From positions 10,728 through 74,727 of the forward strand of contig JBAXXL010000019.1 in NCBI GenBank assembly GCA_037127915.1: a stretch of DNA of 64,000 nucleotides, in the 5' to 3' direction. A program made the position numbers and the translations under genes. The DNA is from JBAXXL01 sp037127915 (GTDB lineage Bacteria; Bacteroidota; Ignavibacteria; Kapaibacteriales; UBA2268). Shown in pieces: positions 16,778 through 24,568 of the stretch. The notes beneath the pieces are model-generated. The model saw nothing but the letters and a program-made list of their open reading frames with translations, had not been told where the DNA came from and did not search any database. Every line of letters starts with the position of its first letter. Within the stretch, counting starts at the first letter, position 1.

Positions 16778-17788
16778 TTATTCCGACAAAATTTCGGAAA
16801 AAGATTTCACTAGTGCCATAAGAACGGGGTAGTTCATACGCTTTGGTCCTATTATACCGATGGTGCCGGAGGATGACGATACGGTGTAGTTTTCTTTTAT
16901 AAATGCGTAGTCCTCCAATATGTTGTGTCCGATTTCTTTGCCTATCACAACGCTCAGGTTTTCCGGTACTTTATCCAATATATGGATTATTATGTCTTCC
17001 TCTTCTATCAGCTCAATCACCGATTTAATTTTGATAATTTCTTCGTTTTGAGTGCTGTCCAGCAAGTTTTGCGTGCCGTAAGTAATCAGCTTCGTTTTGT
17101 TCGATTCGATTATATCCTCGATTGATTCGACAAACAGCCGCACCAACGGTAAATCGTTAATATTCGAATCCTGCATTATCTCGTGGTATGACGTTTGCAA
17201 AAAGCTCAGCTTCTTCCCCGCTATTTTCTCATTTATATAGCGCGCCAACTGAGTGAGCTGTTTTTCCTTATACTCAAAGTATGTTTCTATAGTCAGCGTT
17301 TTCACGATATCCGATTCCAACGCCAGCACCACCAATATTTTCGCTGACGACAGCGATATAATATCAATTTTCTTAATCAGCATATCCGCCAAACCAGGCA
17401 GTTTGATAAAACTCAGCGAATGTGAGAGCAATCCCAGTAGTTTCGATGCTTTCTGAAACGCCGCTTCGCGGCCGCTTATCGAAATCTCATTTTCCACATT
17501 TTTTATCATCTCATCCGATATCAACTGTATATTATTCAGGTGGTCAACATAAAAGCGGTAACCTTTGTCGGTCGGAATTCTGCCGGCGGAAGTATGCGGA
17601 TGCGAAATAAAATCCATCTCTTCCAGGTCGGACATTATATTTCGGAGGGTTGCGGGCGAAAGTTTCGATGCTTCCTCGAGGTATTTTGACAAAGTTCGGG
17701 AGCCGATTGGCGAACCCTTCAAAATATATAGCTGGACGATTTTATCTAAAATCGTCTGTTGCCGTTCATTTAATTTTAAAGGATTCAC
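16778..17788 (-). CDS. hrcA: heat-inducible transcription repressor HrcA
   Basis: This 336-residue repressor of heat-shock genes carries the N-terminal winged helix LNERQQTILDKIVQLYI and the conserved SPATLRNIMSDLEEMDFISHPHTSAGRIPTDKGYRFYVDHL. It ends in IGPKRMNYPVLMALVKSFSEIL, also typical. The GTG at 17788 is chosen as start: it gives the usual family length and leaves the -7 element at 17831-17838 in front of the gene. A longer GTG start at 17860 would place that promoter inside the coding region. No CIRCE operator (TTAGCACTC-N9-GAGTGCTAA) is seen here, and dnaK, dnaJ and grpE are not adjacent. Confidence 0.93.
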   Translation of the reverse strand: MNPLKLNERQQTILDKIVQLYILKGSPIGSRTLSKYLEEASKLSPATLRNIMSDLEEMDFISHPHTSAGRIPTDKGYRFYVDHLNNIQLISDEMIKNVENEISISGREAAFQKASKLLGLLSHSLSFIKLPGLADMLIKKIDIISLSSAKILVVLALESDIVKTLTIETYFEYKEKQLTQLARYINEKIAGKKLSFLQTSYHEIMQDSNINDLPLVRLFVESIEDIIESNKTKLITYGTQNLLDSTQNEEIIKIKSVIELIEEEDIIIHILDKVPENLSVVIGKEIGHNILEDYAFIKENYTVSSSSGTIGIIGPKRMNYPVLMALVKSFSEILSE

Positions 17789-17830
17789 AAATATTATCTT
17801 TTTTCTTATTAAATTGGTATTAATTATATT

Positions 17831-17838
17831 CAAATTTA
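17831..17838 (-). promoter_or_regulatory. -7 element (TAAATTTG on the minus strand) of hrcA
   Basis: This matches TAnnTTTG, about 43 bases upstream of the preferred GTG start. A second match (TATATTTG, 17869-17876) lies further upstream. Either would drive hrcA; both argue for the shorter reading frame. Confidence 0.5.
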
Positions 17839-17940
17839 CAAAAAAATGAAATTTTTTCACTTTTTATTCAAATATAATTGAAAAATATTTGTTCAAATTA
17901 AAAAATATTCATAAATTACTTTTTTTTAAAGTGCATTTGT

Positions 17941-18168
17941 ATGAAAAGAAAAATCAATTTAACTAAGGATGTAGGTCCTTATTTAAACTCAGGTTTTCAA
18001 TTGATTATACCAATATTACTGGGTGTATATTTCGGGCAACGGTTAGACCGGGGCCACGAATTTCCGTTATGGACGCTTATACTCAGCATCAGCGGTATTG
18101 CACTTGGATTATTTGGCTTTATATATACAGTTTTAAAGAACGATAAAAAAAGTAAAAATGACAGATAA
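17941..18168 (+). CDS. ATP synthase accessory membrane protein, AtpZ/AtpI family
   Basis: This 75-residue protein has two hydrophobic helices at about residues 16-33 and 42-65. The segment GFQLIIPILLGVYFGQRLD and the following short cytoplasmic turn with a Leu-Trp-Thr helix match the F-type ATPase accessory family (AtpZ, PF09527-like), believed to help c-ring assembly or Mg2+ supply. It is the first gene of the atp operon, divergent from hrcA, and overlaps the next frame by 11 bases. Confidence 0.8.
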   Translation: MKRKINLTKDVGPYLNSGFQLIIPILLGVYFGQRLDRGHEFPLWTLILSISGIALGLFGFIYTVLKNDKKSKNDR

Positions 18169-18439
18169 CTTTATAGCGATAATTATCGGCTTTATAATTG
18201 GTGAATTGAACTTAGTTCTTTTTTTTCTCTCTATGTCTTTAGCGAAAAAGCATATAGACAAAGCAATGAATTACATTGTCGGCGGTTATGCGGTAAAATT
18301 TTTATTTACCCTAATACTATTAGTTGTAGTGTTATTTTGGAGCGGATTACCTCAAATACCGATGGCGATCAGTTTCTTGGTTATTACACTAGTAAATCTA
18401 ATAATTGAAATTACGATATTAATGCGGAAAAAATCTTAA
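18158..18439 (+). CDS. atpI: ATP synthase subunit I-like protein (AtpI)
   Basis: This 93-residue membrane protein has four hydrophobic segments (about residues 3-25, 38-62 and 65-88, the middle one long). The pattern GFIIGELNLVLFFLSMSLAKKH and a second pair of helices resembles AtpI, a chaperone for assembly of the c-ring. It overlaps the preceding accessory gene and ends 8 bases before atpB. The assignment rests mainly on topology and position. Confidence 0.7.
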   Translation: MTDNFIAIIIGFIIGELNLVLFFLSMSLAKKHIDKAMNYIVGGYAVKFLFTLILLVVVLFWSGLPQIPMAISFLVITLVNLIIEITILMRKKS

Positions 18440-18447
18440 GGTTTTAT

Positions 18448-19473
18448 ATGAAAAATGATTTTGAATCACAAAATATGATAACTATTACAAACGATACAAA
18501 AACTTCGTCCCAAACTGGCGGAGGGGATACTTTACATAAAGAAGTCAAAGCTGAAGGTAGTGTTTTCGAAACCATTTTAAATGAAAATATGGGGAACCAT
18601 CCCCAATTTGGTTGGTTCGATACGTTTAAAGTAGATTTGCCAAAAATCATTATCGACAAAGGCATACATATTTATAAAGATACCGAAGCTTTGGAAAAGG
18701 GCGGAGAATTTACTTATTTTCATCATAAATTAGTTCGCAAAGAAGACCACACTCCACCGGCTTTAGATTTATCTGTGACTAGTCTTGTTGTTTACGAATG
18801 GTTAGCTTTGTTGCTTTTGGGATTAGCGTTTTGGAAAGCCGGAAAGCACTATAAGAAAAACCCTTTGCGCGCACCGAAAGGTTTTACAGCTATGATTGAA
18901 ATGGTAATCGGTTTTGTGAAAAACGATATCGTTAAACCAAACATAGGCGAAAAATTAACAAATAAGCTTTTGCCTTATTTCTTAGGAATTTTCTTTTTTA
19001 TTATCACTATGAATCTACTCGGTCTATTACCGGGTGGTCACGCTCCGACGGGTAATCTATCGGTTACAGCGGCTCTGGCAATAACCGCATTTTGTATGAT
19101 TCAGGGTGTTTCTATTTGGCAGATTGGTTTCAAAAACTGGTTAAAGCATTTAACCGGTGGTGCTCCTATTTATTTGGCGCCTATTATGATACCAATCGAA
19201 TTAATCGGACTTTTTACTAAACCTTTCGCATTGACGATACGTCTTTTTGCGAATATGACTGCGGGACATATTATCATTCTTTGTCTTTTGGGCTTGATTC
19301 TATACTTTAAAAATATATTTATAGCTCCCGCCGCAGTAGGTTTCTCGATGTTTATTTACGCTTTGGAATTGCTTGTTGCCTTACTACAAGCTTATATATT
19401 TACAATTTTGACTGCAGTTTTCGTGGGATTAGCTTTGGGTGATCATGCGGAAGAACATTCAACTGAACATTAA
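18448..19473 (+). CDS. atpB: F0F1 ATP synthase subunit a
   Basis: This 341-residue stator subunit provides the half-channels for proton flow past the c-ring. The essential arginine lies in LTIRLFANMTAGHIIIL near residue 265, followed by the last helices with LELLVALLQAYIFTILTAVFVG. The N-terminal part of about 110 residues, rich in charged residues and preceding the first helix (LVVYEWLALLLLGLAFW), is longer than in E. coli; such extensions are known in Bacteroidota/Chlorobi enzymes. The gene lies between atpI and atpE. Confidence 0.96.
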   Translation: MKNDFESQNMITITNDTKTSSQTGGGDTLHKEVKAEGSVFETILNENMGNHPQFGWFDTFKVDLPKIIIDKGIHIYKDTEALEKGGEFTYFHHKLVRKEDHTPPALDLSVTSLVVYEWLALLLLGLAFWKAGKHYKKNPLRAPKGFTAMIEMVIGFVKNDIVKPNIGEKLTNKLLPYFLGIFFFIITMNLLGLLPGGHAPTGNLSVTAALAITAFCMIQGVSIWQIGFKNWLKHLTGGAPIYLAPIMIPIELIGLFTKPFALTIRLFANMTAGHIIILCLLGLILYFKNIFIAPAAVGFSMFIYALELLVALLQAYIFTILTAVFVGLALGDHAEEHSTEH

Positions 19474-19503
19474 ATTTTTTATTTTTTTTATTAAGGTTAA
19501 ATT

Positions 19504-19743
19504 ATGGGTTCTATATCATTAGCATTTGCTTACTTAGCCGCCGGATTAGGGGCTGGATTATCAGTTATCGGTGCCGCTTTAGGTATCGGAAAATTAGCCG
19601 CAACAGCTTTAGAAGCTACCGGCAGACAACCTGAGGCATCAGGAAACATTCGTACAACAATGATTATTGCCGCCGCTTTGATTGAAGGTGTTGCTTTATT
19701 TGCTGTTGTAGTTTGCTTGTTAGTATTATTAAACGCAAAATAA
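19504..19743 (+). CDS. atpE: F0F1 ATP synthase subunit c
   Basis: This 79-residue hairpin protein forms the rotor ring. Helix 1 holds the glycine-rich stretch LAAGLGAGLSVIGAALGIG; the polar loop is RQPE at residues 41-44; the ion-binding carboxylate is Glu61 in AALIEGVALFA. The residue after Glu61 is Gly rather than Ser/Thr, and there is no Gln at the helix 1 position that coordinates sodium in Na+ enzymes, so proton coupling is expected. A strong hairpin follows the stop codon. Confidence 0.97.
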   Translation: MGSISLAFAYLAAGLGAGLSVIGAALGIGKLAATALEATGRQPEASGNIRTTMIIAAALIEGVALFAVVVCLLVLLNAK

Positions 19744-19750
19744 TTGTTGT

Positions 19751-19786
19751 AAGTGCTTCATTGCCTTCACCGGCGGTGAAGCACTT
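19751..19786 (+). promoter_or_regulatory. intercistronic hairpin between atpE and atpF
   Basis: AAGTGCTTCA (19751-19760) pairs perfectly with TGAAGCACTT (19777-19786). Inside it CTTCACC and GGTGAAG can form an alternative shorter hairpin that competes for the same bases. There is no T-run. It probably stabilises the atpE message or tunes expression of the high-copy c subunit relative to downstream genes. Confidence 0.65.
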
Positions 19787-19815
19787 GCTTATGTAAAACA
19801 AAATTTAGGAAAACG

Positions 19816-20310
19816 ATGGATAGTTTATTAAGCGTATCGCCGGGTTTGATGATATGGACATTGATTAATTTCTTTATCTTCTTATTTTTAATACTAAAAT
19901 TCGGTGGAAAATCAATCGTAAAAGGTCTCGAAAACAGAGAAAACCACATAAACGACCAATTAGAATCCGCTGAAAAAGCTAATAAAACTGCTATAGAATT
20001 ATTAGCACAAAGCGAATCTAAATTGAAAAACGCCGCTGAAGAAATGCAGGCGCTTATTGCTAAAGGTCACGAACAAGCAAAGATAAATTTGCAACGCGCT
20101 ACCGAAGAAGCAGAAGAAATTCGCCACAAAAAGGTCGATGATGCTGTTAAGCAAATTGAACTTCAAAAGAAAAAAGCTATTGATGAAATCAAAGATGAAG
20201 TTACCGATATGGTTATATCAGCAACCGAAAAAATTATTTCATCAAAATTGAATGAAAGTACAGATACTGAACTTATAAAAAGCTATTTAGGCAAAATAAA
20301 CAAAAACTAA
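19816..20310 (+). CDS. atpF: F0F1 ATP synthase subunit b
   Basis: This 164-residue peripheral-stalk subunit has one N-terminal membrane helix at about residues 9-28 (LMIWTLINFFIFLFLILKFGG). The rest is a long, highly charged coiled coil rich in Glu, Lys and Ala (for example KAIDEIKDEVTDMVISATEKIISSKL near the C-terminus). It sits 72 bases after atpE, beyond the hairpin, and 7 bases before atpH. Confidence 0.94.
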   Translation: MDSLLSVSPGLMIWTLINFFIFLFLILKFGGKSIVKGLENRENHINDQLESAEKANKTAIELLAQSESKLKNAAEEMQALIAKGHEQAKINLQRATEEAEEIRHKKVDDAVKQIELQKKKAIDEIKDEVTDMVISATEKIISSKLNESTDTELIKSYLGKINKN

Positions 20311-20317
20311 CAAAGCT

Positions 20318-20863
20318 ATGAAAAAACTTCCTGTTTCTACGCGCTATGCCAGAGCATTAAGCGATATGGCTTACCGTGATAAGTTAGAAGATGTCATAAT
20401 GAAGGATATAGATTACATTCTCAAGGTAATTAAATCTTCAAAAGAATTGGTGTTATTAATAAAATCACCAATTATAAGTAATCATAAAAAGAAAGCAATT
20501 ATGAGCGAAATTTTCGTTAATAATGTTTCTCCATTAATGAGCGAATTTCTTATACTTTTAGTTAATAAAAGCAGGGAATCACTTATCTGGGATATCTTTG
20601 ATAATTTCAAGCAAGAGTATTATGAAGTTCATAATATGTTGCCGGTTGTTATATCTTCAGTCCATACTATGAACGATGAATTGAAGGAATTGACAATCAG
20701 CAAAATTCATGAAATTACGAACAAAACGATATTGCCGGAATTTAAAATTGAAAAAGACATAATCGGCGGGTTTAAAATTCAATTCACCGATATAATTATA
20801 GATTCATCCATTAGAACAAAAATTGATAAACTCCATAAGCATTTGCTTATGGCCGAAAATTAG
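20318..20863 (+). CDS. atpH: F0F1 ATP synthase subunit delta
   Basis: This 181-residue subunit links the b stalk to the top of the alpha/beta hexamer. The N-terminal VSTRYARALSDMAY and the C-terminal IIGGFKIQFTDIIIDSSIRTKIDKL are the conserved ends of the family. It lies between atpF and atpA as in most atp operons. Confidence 0.94.
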   Translation: MKKLPVSTRYARALSDMAYRDKLEDVIMKDIDYILKVIKSSKELVLLIKSPIISNHKKKAIMSEIFVNNVSPLMSEFLILLVNKSRESLIWDIFDNFKQEYYEVHNMLPVVISSVHTMNDELKELTISKIHEITNKTILPEFKIEKDIIGGFKIQFTDIIIDSSIRTKIDKLHKHLLMAEN

Positions 20864-20894
20864 AAAACAACAAATTAAAATAAAAGGCTTTTAC

Positions 20895-22439
20895 ATGACA
20901 GAAATACGTCCAGAAGAAATATCGGCGATTCTACGTCGCCAATTAACGGAATTCAAAGATGAAATGGATATCTATGAATTCGGAACAGTATTGCAAGTCG
21001 GAGACGGTGTAGCACGTGTTTACGGTCTTAACAACGTGATGATGAGCGAATTGGTTGAATTGCCGAACGATGTAATCGGCATGGTTTTGAACTTAGAGGA
21101 AGATTCCGTCGGCGTAATGCTATTCGGTGAATCCAGCTCGGTTAAAGAAGGTGATATAGTTAAGCGTACAAAACGTATCGCTTCAGTTCCTGTTGGTAAG
21201 GAATTATTAGGCAGAGTAGTCAATCCGCTGGGTATTCCAATTGACGGGAAAGGTGCTATTACTACAACACAATTTCTACCTATCGAAAGAAAAGCACCGG
21301 GCGTAATCGAACGTCATCCGGTACTCAAACCAATTCAAACCGGTATAAAAGCTATCGATGCTTTGATACCAATTGGCCGCGGACAACGCGAGTTGATAAT
21401 CGGTGACCGCCAAACAGGTAAAACATCTGTAGCTTTAGATGCTATTATAAATCAAAAGCACACACATACTAAAGAAGCGGCCGATCGCGGGATTGAACCT
21501 GTTTTCTGTATATATGTGGCTATTGGCCAAAAAGGTTCTACTGTAGCAAATGTTTTGTCATATCTTGAAGAACACGGTTCTATGGATTATACAATAATCG
21601 TTGCGGCTAACGCTTCCGATCCTGCGCCACTTCAGTACATCGCTCCTTATTGCGGTGCGTCTATGGGTGAGTTTTTCCGCGATAACGGTATGCACGCGTT
21701 GATTATATATGATGATTTATCGAAACAAGCGGCTTCTTACCGTCAAGTTTCTTTGTTATTACGCCGTCCACCGGGACGTGAAGCTTATCCTGGCGATATT
21801 TTCTATTTACATAGCAGGTTACTTGAAAGAGCCGCTAAATTTTCCGATGCTAACGGCGGTGGTTCATTAACAGCTCTACCTGTAATAGAAACGCAAGCAA
21901 ACGACGTGTCAGCGTATATTCCTACAAACGTAATCTCAATCACGGATGGACAGATATATCTTGAACCTGACTTGTTTAACAGTGGTATTCGCCCTGCTTT
22001 GAACGTTGGTATCTCAGTTTCTCGTGTAGGCGGTTCAGCTCAAATTAAAGCAATGAAGAAAATTGCCGGTCCTTTGCGTTTGGAATTAGCTTCCTACCGT
22101 GAATTAGAGGCATTTTCTAAATTTGGCTCCGATTTGGACAAAACAACACAAGAAAAATTACAACGCGGCAGGATATTGACCGAAGTTCTAAAACAAAAGC
22201 AATTCCAACCATTGGCTGTAGAAAAACAAATTTCAATTATATTTGGTGCTACTAATGGATTTTTAGATAAAATAGAATACACCAATATAGCAAAATATGA
22301 GAGCGAATTCCATACTTATATGGATACAACTCACAACGATGTATTGAATTTAATTGCCGATGTTCAAGACATGACTGACGAAGTTAAAACGAAATTAAAA
22401 GAATGTTTTGAAGAGTTTAACAAACTATTTCATTTATAA
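20895..22439 (+). CDS. atpA: F0F1 ATP synthase subunit alpha
   Basis: This 514-residue protein is the non-catalytic nucleotide-binding subunit of F1. The start is the ATG at 20895 (MTEIRPEEISAIL); the frame is open further upstream into atpH, but that extension is out of family length. Visible motifs include the Walker A region GDRQTGKTSVALD near residue 170, the Walker B region ALIIYDDLSKQA near 270, and the signature PAINVGISVSRVGGSAQ in the variant PALNVGISVSRVGGSAQ near 365. The next atp gene, atpG, is separated from it by hldD. Confidence 0.97.
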   Translation: MTEIRPEEISAILRRQLTEFKDEMDIYEFGTVLQVGDGVARVYGLNNVMMSELVELPNDVIGMVLNLEEDSVGVMLFGESSSVKEGDIVKRTKRIASVPVGKELLGRVVNPLGIPIDGKGAITTTQFLPIERKAPGVIERHPVLKPIQTGIKAIDALIPIGRGQRELIIGDRQTGKTSVALDAIINQKHTHTKEAADRGIEPVFCIYVAIGQKGSTVANVLSYLEEHGSMDYTIIVAANASDPAPLQYIAPYCGASMGEFFRDNGMHALIIYDDLSKQAASYRQVSLLLRRPPGREAYPGDIFYLHSRLLERAAKFSDANGGGSLTALPVIETQANDVSAYIPTNVISITDGQIYLEPDLFNSGIRPALNVGISVSRVGGSAQIKAMKKIAGPLRLELASYRELEAFSKFGSDLDKTTQEKLQRGRILTEVLKQKQFQPLAVEKQISIIFGATNGFLDKIEYTNIAKYESEFHTYMDTTHNDVLNLIADVQDMTDEVKTKLKECFEEFNKLFHL

Positions 22440-22451
22440 TAAGCGAATAAA

Positions 22452-23417
22452 ATGATAATTTTGACGGGCGGTGCAGGTTTTATCGGGTCTTGTTTATTAG
22501 CCGAATTAAATCAAAAAGGTATTGATGATATCTTAGTGGTCGATAATTTGGGCACCGGTCAAAAATGGCAAAATCTAATTGGCAAACGATTCACGGCTTA
22601 TATGAATAAAGCCGAGTTCCGCCAACAAATTCAGCGGAATCCGCAAGATTTTGGCCACGCTCGCGCAATTTTTCATTTAGGAGCTTGCACAAAAACTACA
22701 GAGCAGGACGCGGAATATCTAATTGATAATAACTTTAATTATAGTGTTGAAATGGCAAATTTCGCCATTACGCACGATATTAGATTTATTTACGCAAGCA
22801 GTGCCGCTACTTATGGCGACGGCGCTCAAGGATATTCCGATTCCAAGTTCGACGAACTTATACCGCTGAACTGCTATGGTTTTTCAAAACATCTATTCGA
22901 CTTATGGGTTTTAAAAAACGGTTACGATAAGAAATTTATAGGTCTAAAGTTTTTCAATGTCTTCGGTCCAAACGAATATCATAAAGAATCAATGACTTCG
23001 ATGGTTGCAAAAGCTTTTAAACAAGTAACTGATACCGGCGAAATTCATTTATTCAAGTCCTCACATCCGGAATTCGGAAACGGCGGACAGATGAGAGATT
23101 TTATTTATGTGAAGGATGTGGTAGAAGTTATTTGGAATTTATATGCCGATAACAAAGCGGGTATTTTCAATTTAGGTACCGGATTGGCGCGCAGTTGGAA
23201 CGACTTGGCTACAGCGGTATTCAAAGCATTTGACCTGACACCGAAAATTGATTATATCGATATGCCGGATAATCTGACTAAGCAATATCAAAACTATACT
23301 TGCGCCGATATGAGTAAATTTACGAAGTTATATCCGAAATACCAATTTACATCACTCGAAGACTCTGTAATGGATTATATAACCAATTATTTATCCAATA
23401 ATTATTCAAGAATTTAA
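22452..23417 (+). CDS. hldD: ADP-L-glycero-D-manno-heptose 6-epimerase
   Basis: This 321-residue enzyme completes ADP-L-glycero-D-manno-heptose, the precursor of the lipopolysaccharide inner core. It is a short-chain dehydrogenase-type epimerase: NAD(P)-binding TGGAGFIGS at residues 5-13, the Ser/Thr patch YASSAATYGDG near 117, and the catalytic YxxxK in CYGFSKHLFD near 142. The long FNVFGPNEYHKESMTSMVAKAF block is diagnostic for HldD. It is inserted between atpA and atpG with gaps of only 12 and 3 bases, so it must be transcribed with the ATP synthase. Confidence 0.94.
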   Translation: MIILTGGAGFIGSCLLAELNQKGIDDILVVDNLGTGQKWQNLIGKRFTAYMNKAEFRQQIQRNPQDFGHARAIFHLGACTKTTEQDAEYLIDNNFNYSVEMANFAITHDIRFIYASSAATYGDGAQGYSDSKFDELIPLNCYGFSKHLFDLWVLKNGYDKKFIGLKFFNVFGPNEYHKESMTSMVAKAFKQVTDTGEIHLFKSSHPEFGNGGQMRDFIYVKDVVEVIWNLYADNKAGIFNLGTGLARSWNDLATAVFKAFDLTPKIDYIDMPDNLTKQYQNYTCADMSKFTKLYPKYQFTSLEDSVMDYITNYLSNNYSRI

Positions 23418-23420
23418 GAA

Positions 23421-24296
23421 ATGTCAACTTTAAGAGATACACTGCGGAGAATTAACAGTATCCGCAATACTGCAAAAATAACATCGGCTATGAAAATGAT
23501 AGCCGCAACACATCTTCGTCAAGCGCAAAAGCTTAGAACTAGCGCTCAGCCATACTTTAACAATTTGGATGGTATGCTTAAGCGTATTGTCCCTCTAATT
23601 GACGAAAGTTACCAAAACCCACTTCTCGACCAACGCGACGTTATAAAAAATGTCGGCATTATGGTGATTAGCAGTGATAAAGGTTTATGCGGTTCATTCA
23701 ATAGCAACTTGTTCAAATTCACTCAAAATGTTATCAAGACTTTACCGGAAATCCAAGCAGGTGCAGACTATAAGGTGATTACCTTAGGAAATAAAGTATC
23801 AAATTTTTATTCTAGATATTCCCCTGAAAAAGTGGATTTCGCTGTACGCCCTATTTACGGACAATACCGGTTCGCGTTTGTGAAAGAGATTATGCATAAA
23901 GTTGTTGAATCGTACAGAAGCGGAAAGTATGACAAGATTTATTTCATATATACTGATTTTGTCAACATCTTAAAGCAGGAACCGAAAATCACTCAGCTAT
24001 TGCCTATGGTCATTGAAAAAAGCGAAGTTCCGAGCAACTCCAATTACATTTTCGAACCAAGCAAAACTCAGATTTTGGACGATTTAATTCCGATGTATGT
24101 GGACGAGGTATTTTGGAAGCTATTCTTAGCAAGCAATCAAGCTCTAAGAGCCGCTGAAATGATGGCAATGGATTTGGCGACAAACAACGCACACAACTTC
24201 ATCAAATTCCTCGAACTTCAGTACAACAAGGAACGCCAGCAAATCATCACTACCGAAATGTTGGAAATTGTTTCCGGTGCGGAAGCGCTAAAATAG
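23421..24296 (+). CDS. atpG: F0F1 ATP synthase subunit gamma
   Basis: This 291-residue central stalk subunit begins with the conserved LRDTLRRINSIRNTAKITSAMKMIA and ends with ALRAAEMMAMDLATNNAHNFI and QIITTEMLEIVSGAEAL, the two helices of the rotor coiled coil. The middle holds the SSDKGLCGSFNSN motif near residue 83. It is the last gene of the operon, ahead of a good terminator. The catalytic beta and the epsilon subunits (atpD, atpC) are absent and must be encoded elsewhere, as is usual in Bacteroidota and Chlorobi. Confidence 0.96.
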   Translation: MSTLRDTLRRINSIRNTAKITSAMKMIAATHLRQAQKLRTSAQPYFNNLDGMLKRIVPLIDESYQNPLLDQRDVIKNVGIMVISSDKGLCGSFNSNLFKFTQNVIKTLPEIQAGADYKVITLGNKVSNFYSRYSPEKVDFAVRPIYGQYRFAFVKEIMHKVVESYRSGKYDKIYFIYTDFVNILKQEPKITQLLPMVIEKSEVPSNSNYIFEPSKTQILDDLIPMYVDEVFWKLFLASNQALRAAEMMAMDLATNNAHNFIKFLELQYNKERQQIITTEMLEIVSGAEALK

Positions 24297-24339
24297 TTAT
24301 GAGTTATGAGTTATAAGTTATAACTTATAAGTTATCCTT

Positions 24340-24370
24340 GAGTCAAGAGTTCCTCTTGGCTCTTTTTTTT
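24340..24370 (+). terminator. Rho-independent terminator of the atp operon
   Basis: GAGTCAAGAG pairs with CTCTTGGCTC (one G-T pair) across a 3-base loop, followed by eight T residues. It lies 44 bases after atpG. Confidence 0.9.
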
Positions 24371-24400
24371 GGTAGATGGGATAATAACTTGTATTTGGAC

Positions 24401-24466
24401 GACAAGCAAGGATGCTTGTCCCACCAAGTTATTGATATATTGGTGGGTCAATCATCCTTGATTGAC
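24401..24466. repeat. cluster of three REP-like hairpins
   Basis: Three palindromes follow each other without gaps: GACAAGCA/TGCTTGTC (24401-24420), CCCACCAA/TTGGTGGG (24420-24447) and GTCAATCA/TGATTGAC (24447-24466). The first and third have the complementary 4-base loops AGGA and TCCT. This composite mirror layout resembles BIME-type REP clusters. Confidence 0.65.
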
Positions 24467-24484
24467 AAAAACCCAACGACATAC

Positions 24485-24510
24485 AAAAAACCCCACGCTA
24501 AAGCGCGGGG
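24485..24510 (-). terminator. Rho-independent terminator of the Omp28-like gene
   Basis: On the minus strand a nine-base arm CCCCGCGCT pairs with AGCGTGGGG (one mismatch) and runs into six T residues. It lies about 60 bases beyond the stop codon of the gene at 24569. Confidence 0.8.
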
Positions 24511-24531
24511 TTGAAAAAAGATTTCAAATCA

Positions 24532-24553
24532 ACCCCATGCTTCAGCATGGGGT
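24532..24553. repeat. REP-like palindrome
   Basis: ACCCCATGC and GCATGGGGT form a perfect 9-bp stem with a TTCA loop, 16 bases downstream of the Omp28-like stop codon. It may act with the neighbouring terminator. Confidence 0.65.
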
Positions 24554-24568
24554 CTCATGTAATATTTA

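Noticed and set aside
17790..17940. CIRCE operator between hrcA and the atp operon
   Set aside because: No TTAGCACTC or GAGTGCTAA arm, even with mismatches, is visible in this interval.
19504..19743. Sodium-dependent c-ring
   Set aside because: The Gln of helix 1 and the Ser/Thr after the key Glu, both needed for sodium binding, are absent.
20823..20894. Upstream extension of atpA into atpH
   Set aside because: It would add residues outside the family and overlap atpH. ATG 20895 gives the normal N-terminus.
24401..24553. CRISPR-like array of repeats
   Set aside because: The hairpins differ from each other, have no unique spacers of constant length, and no cas gene is near.
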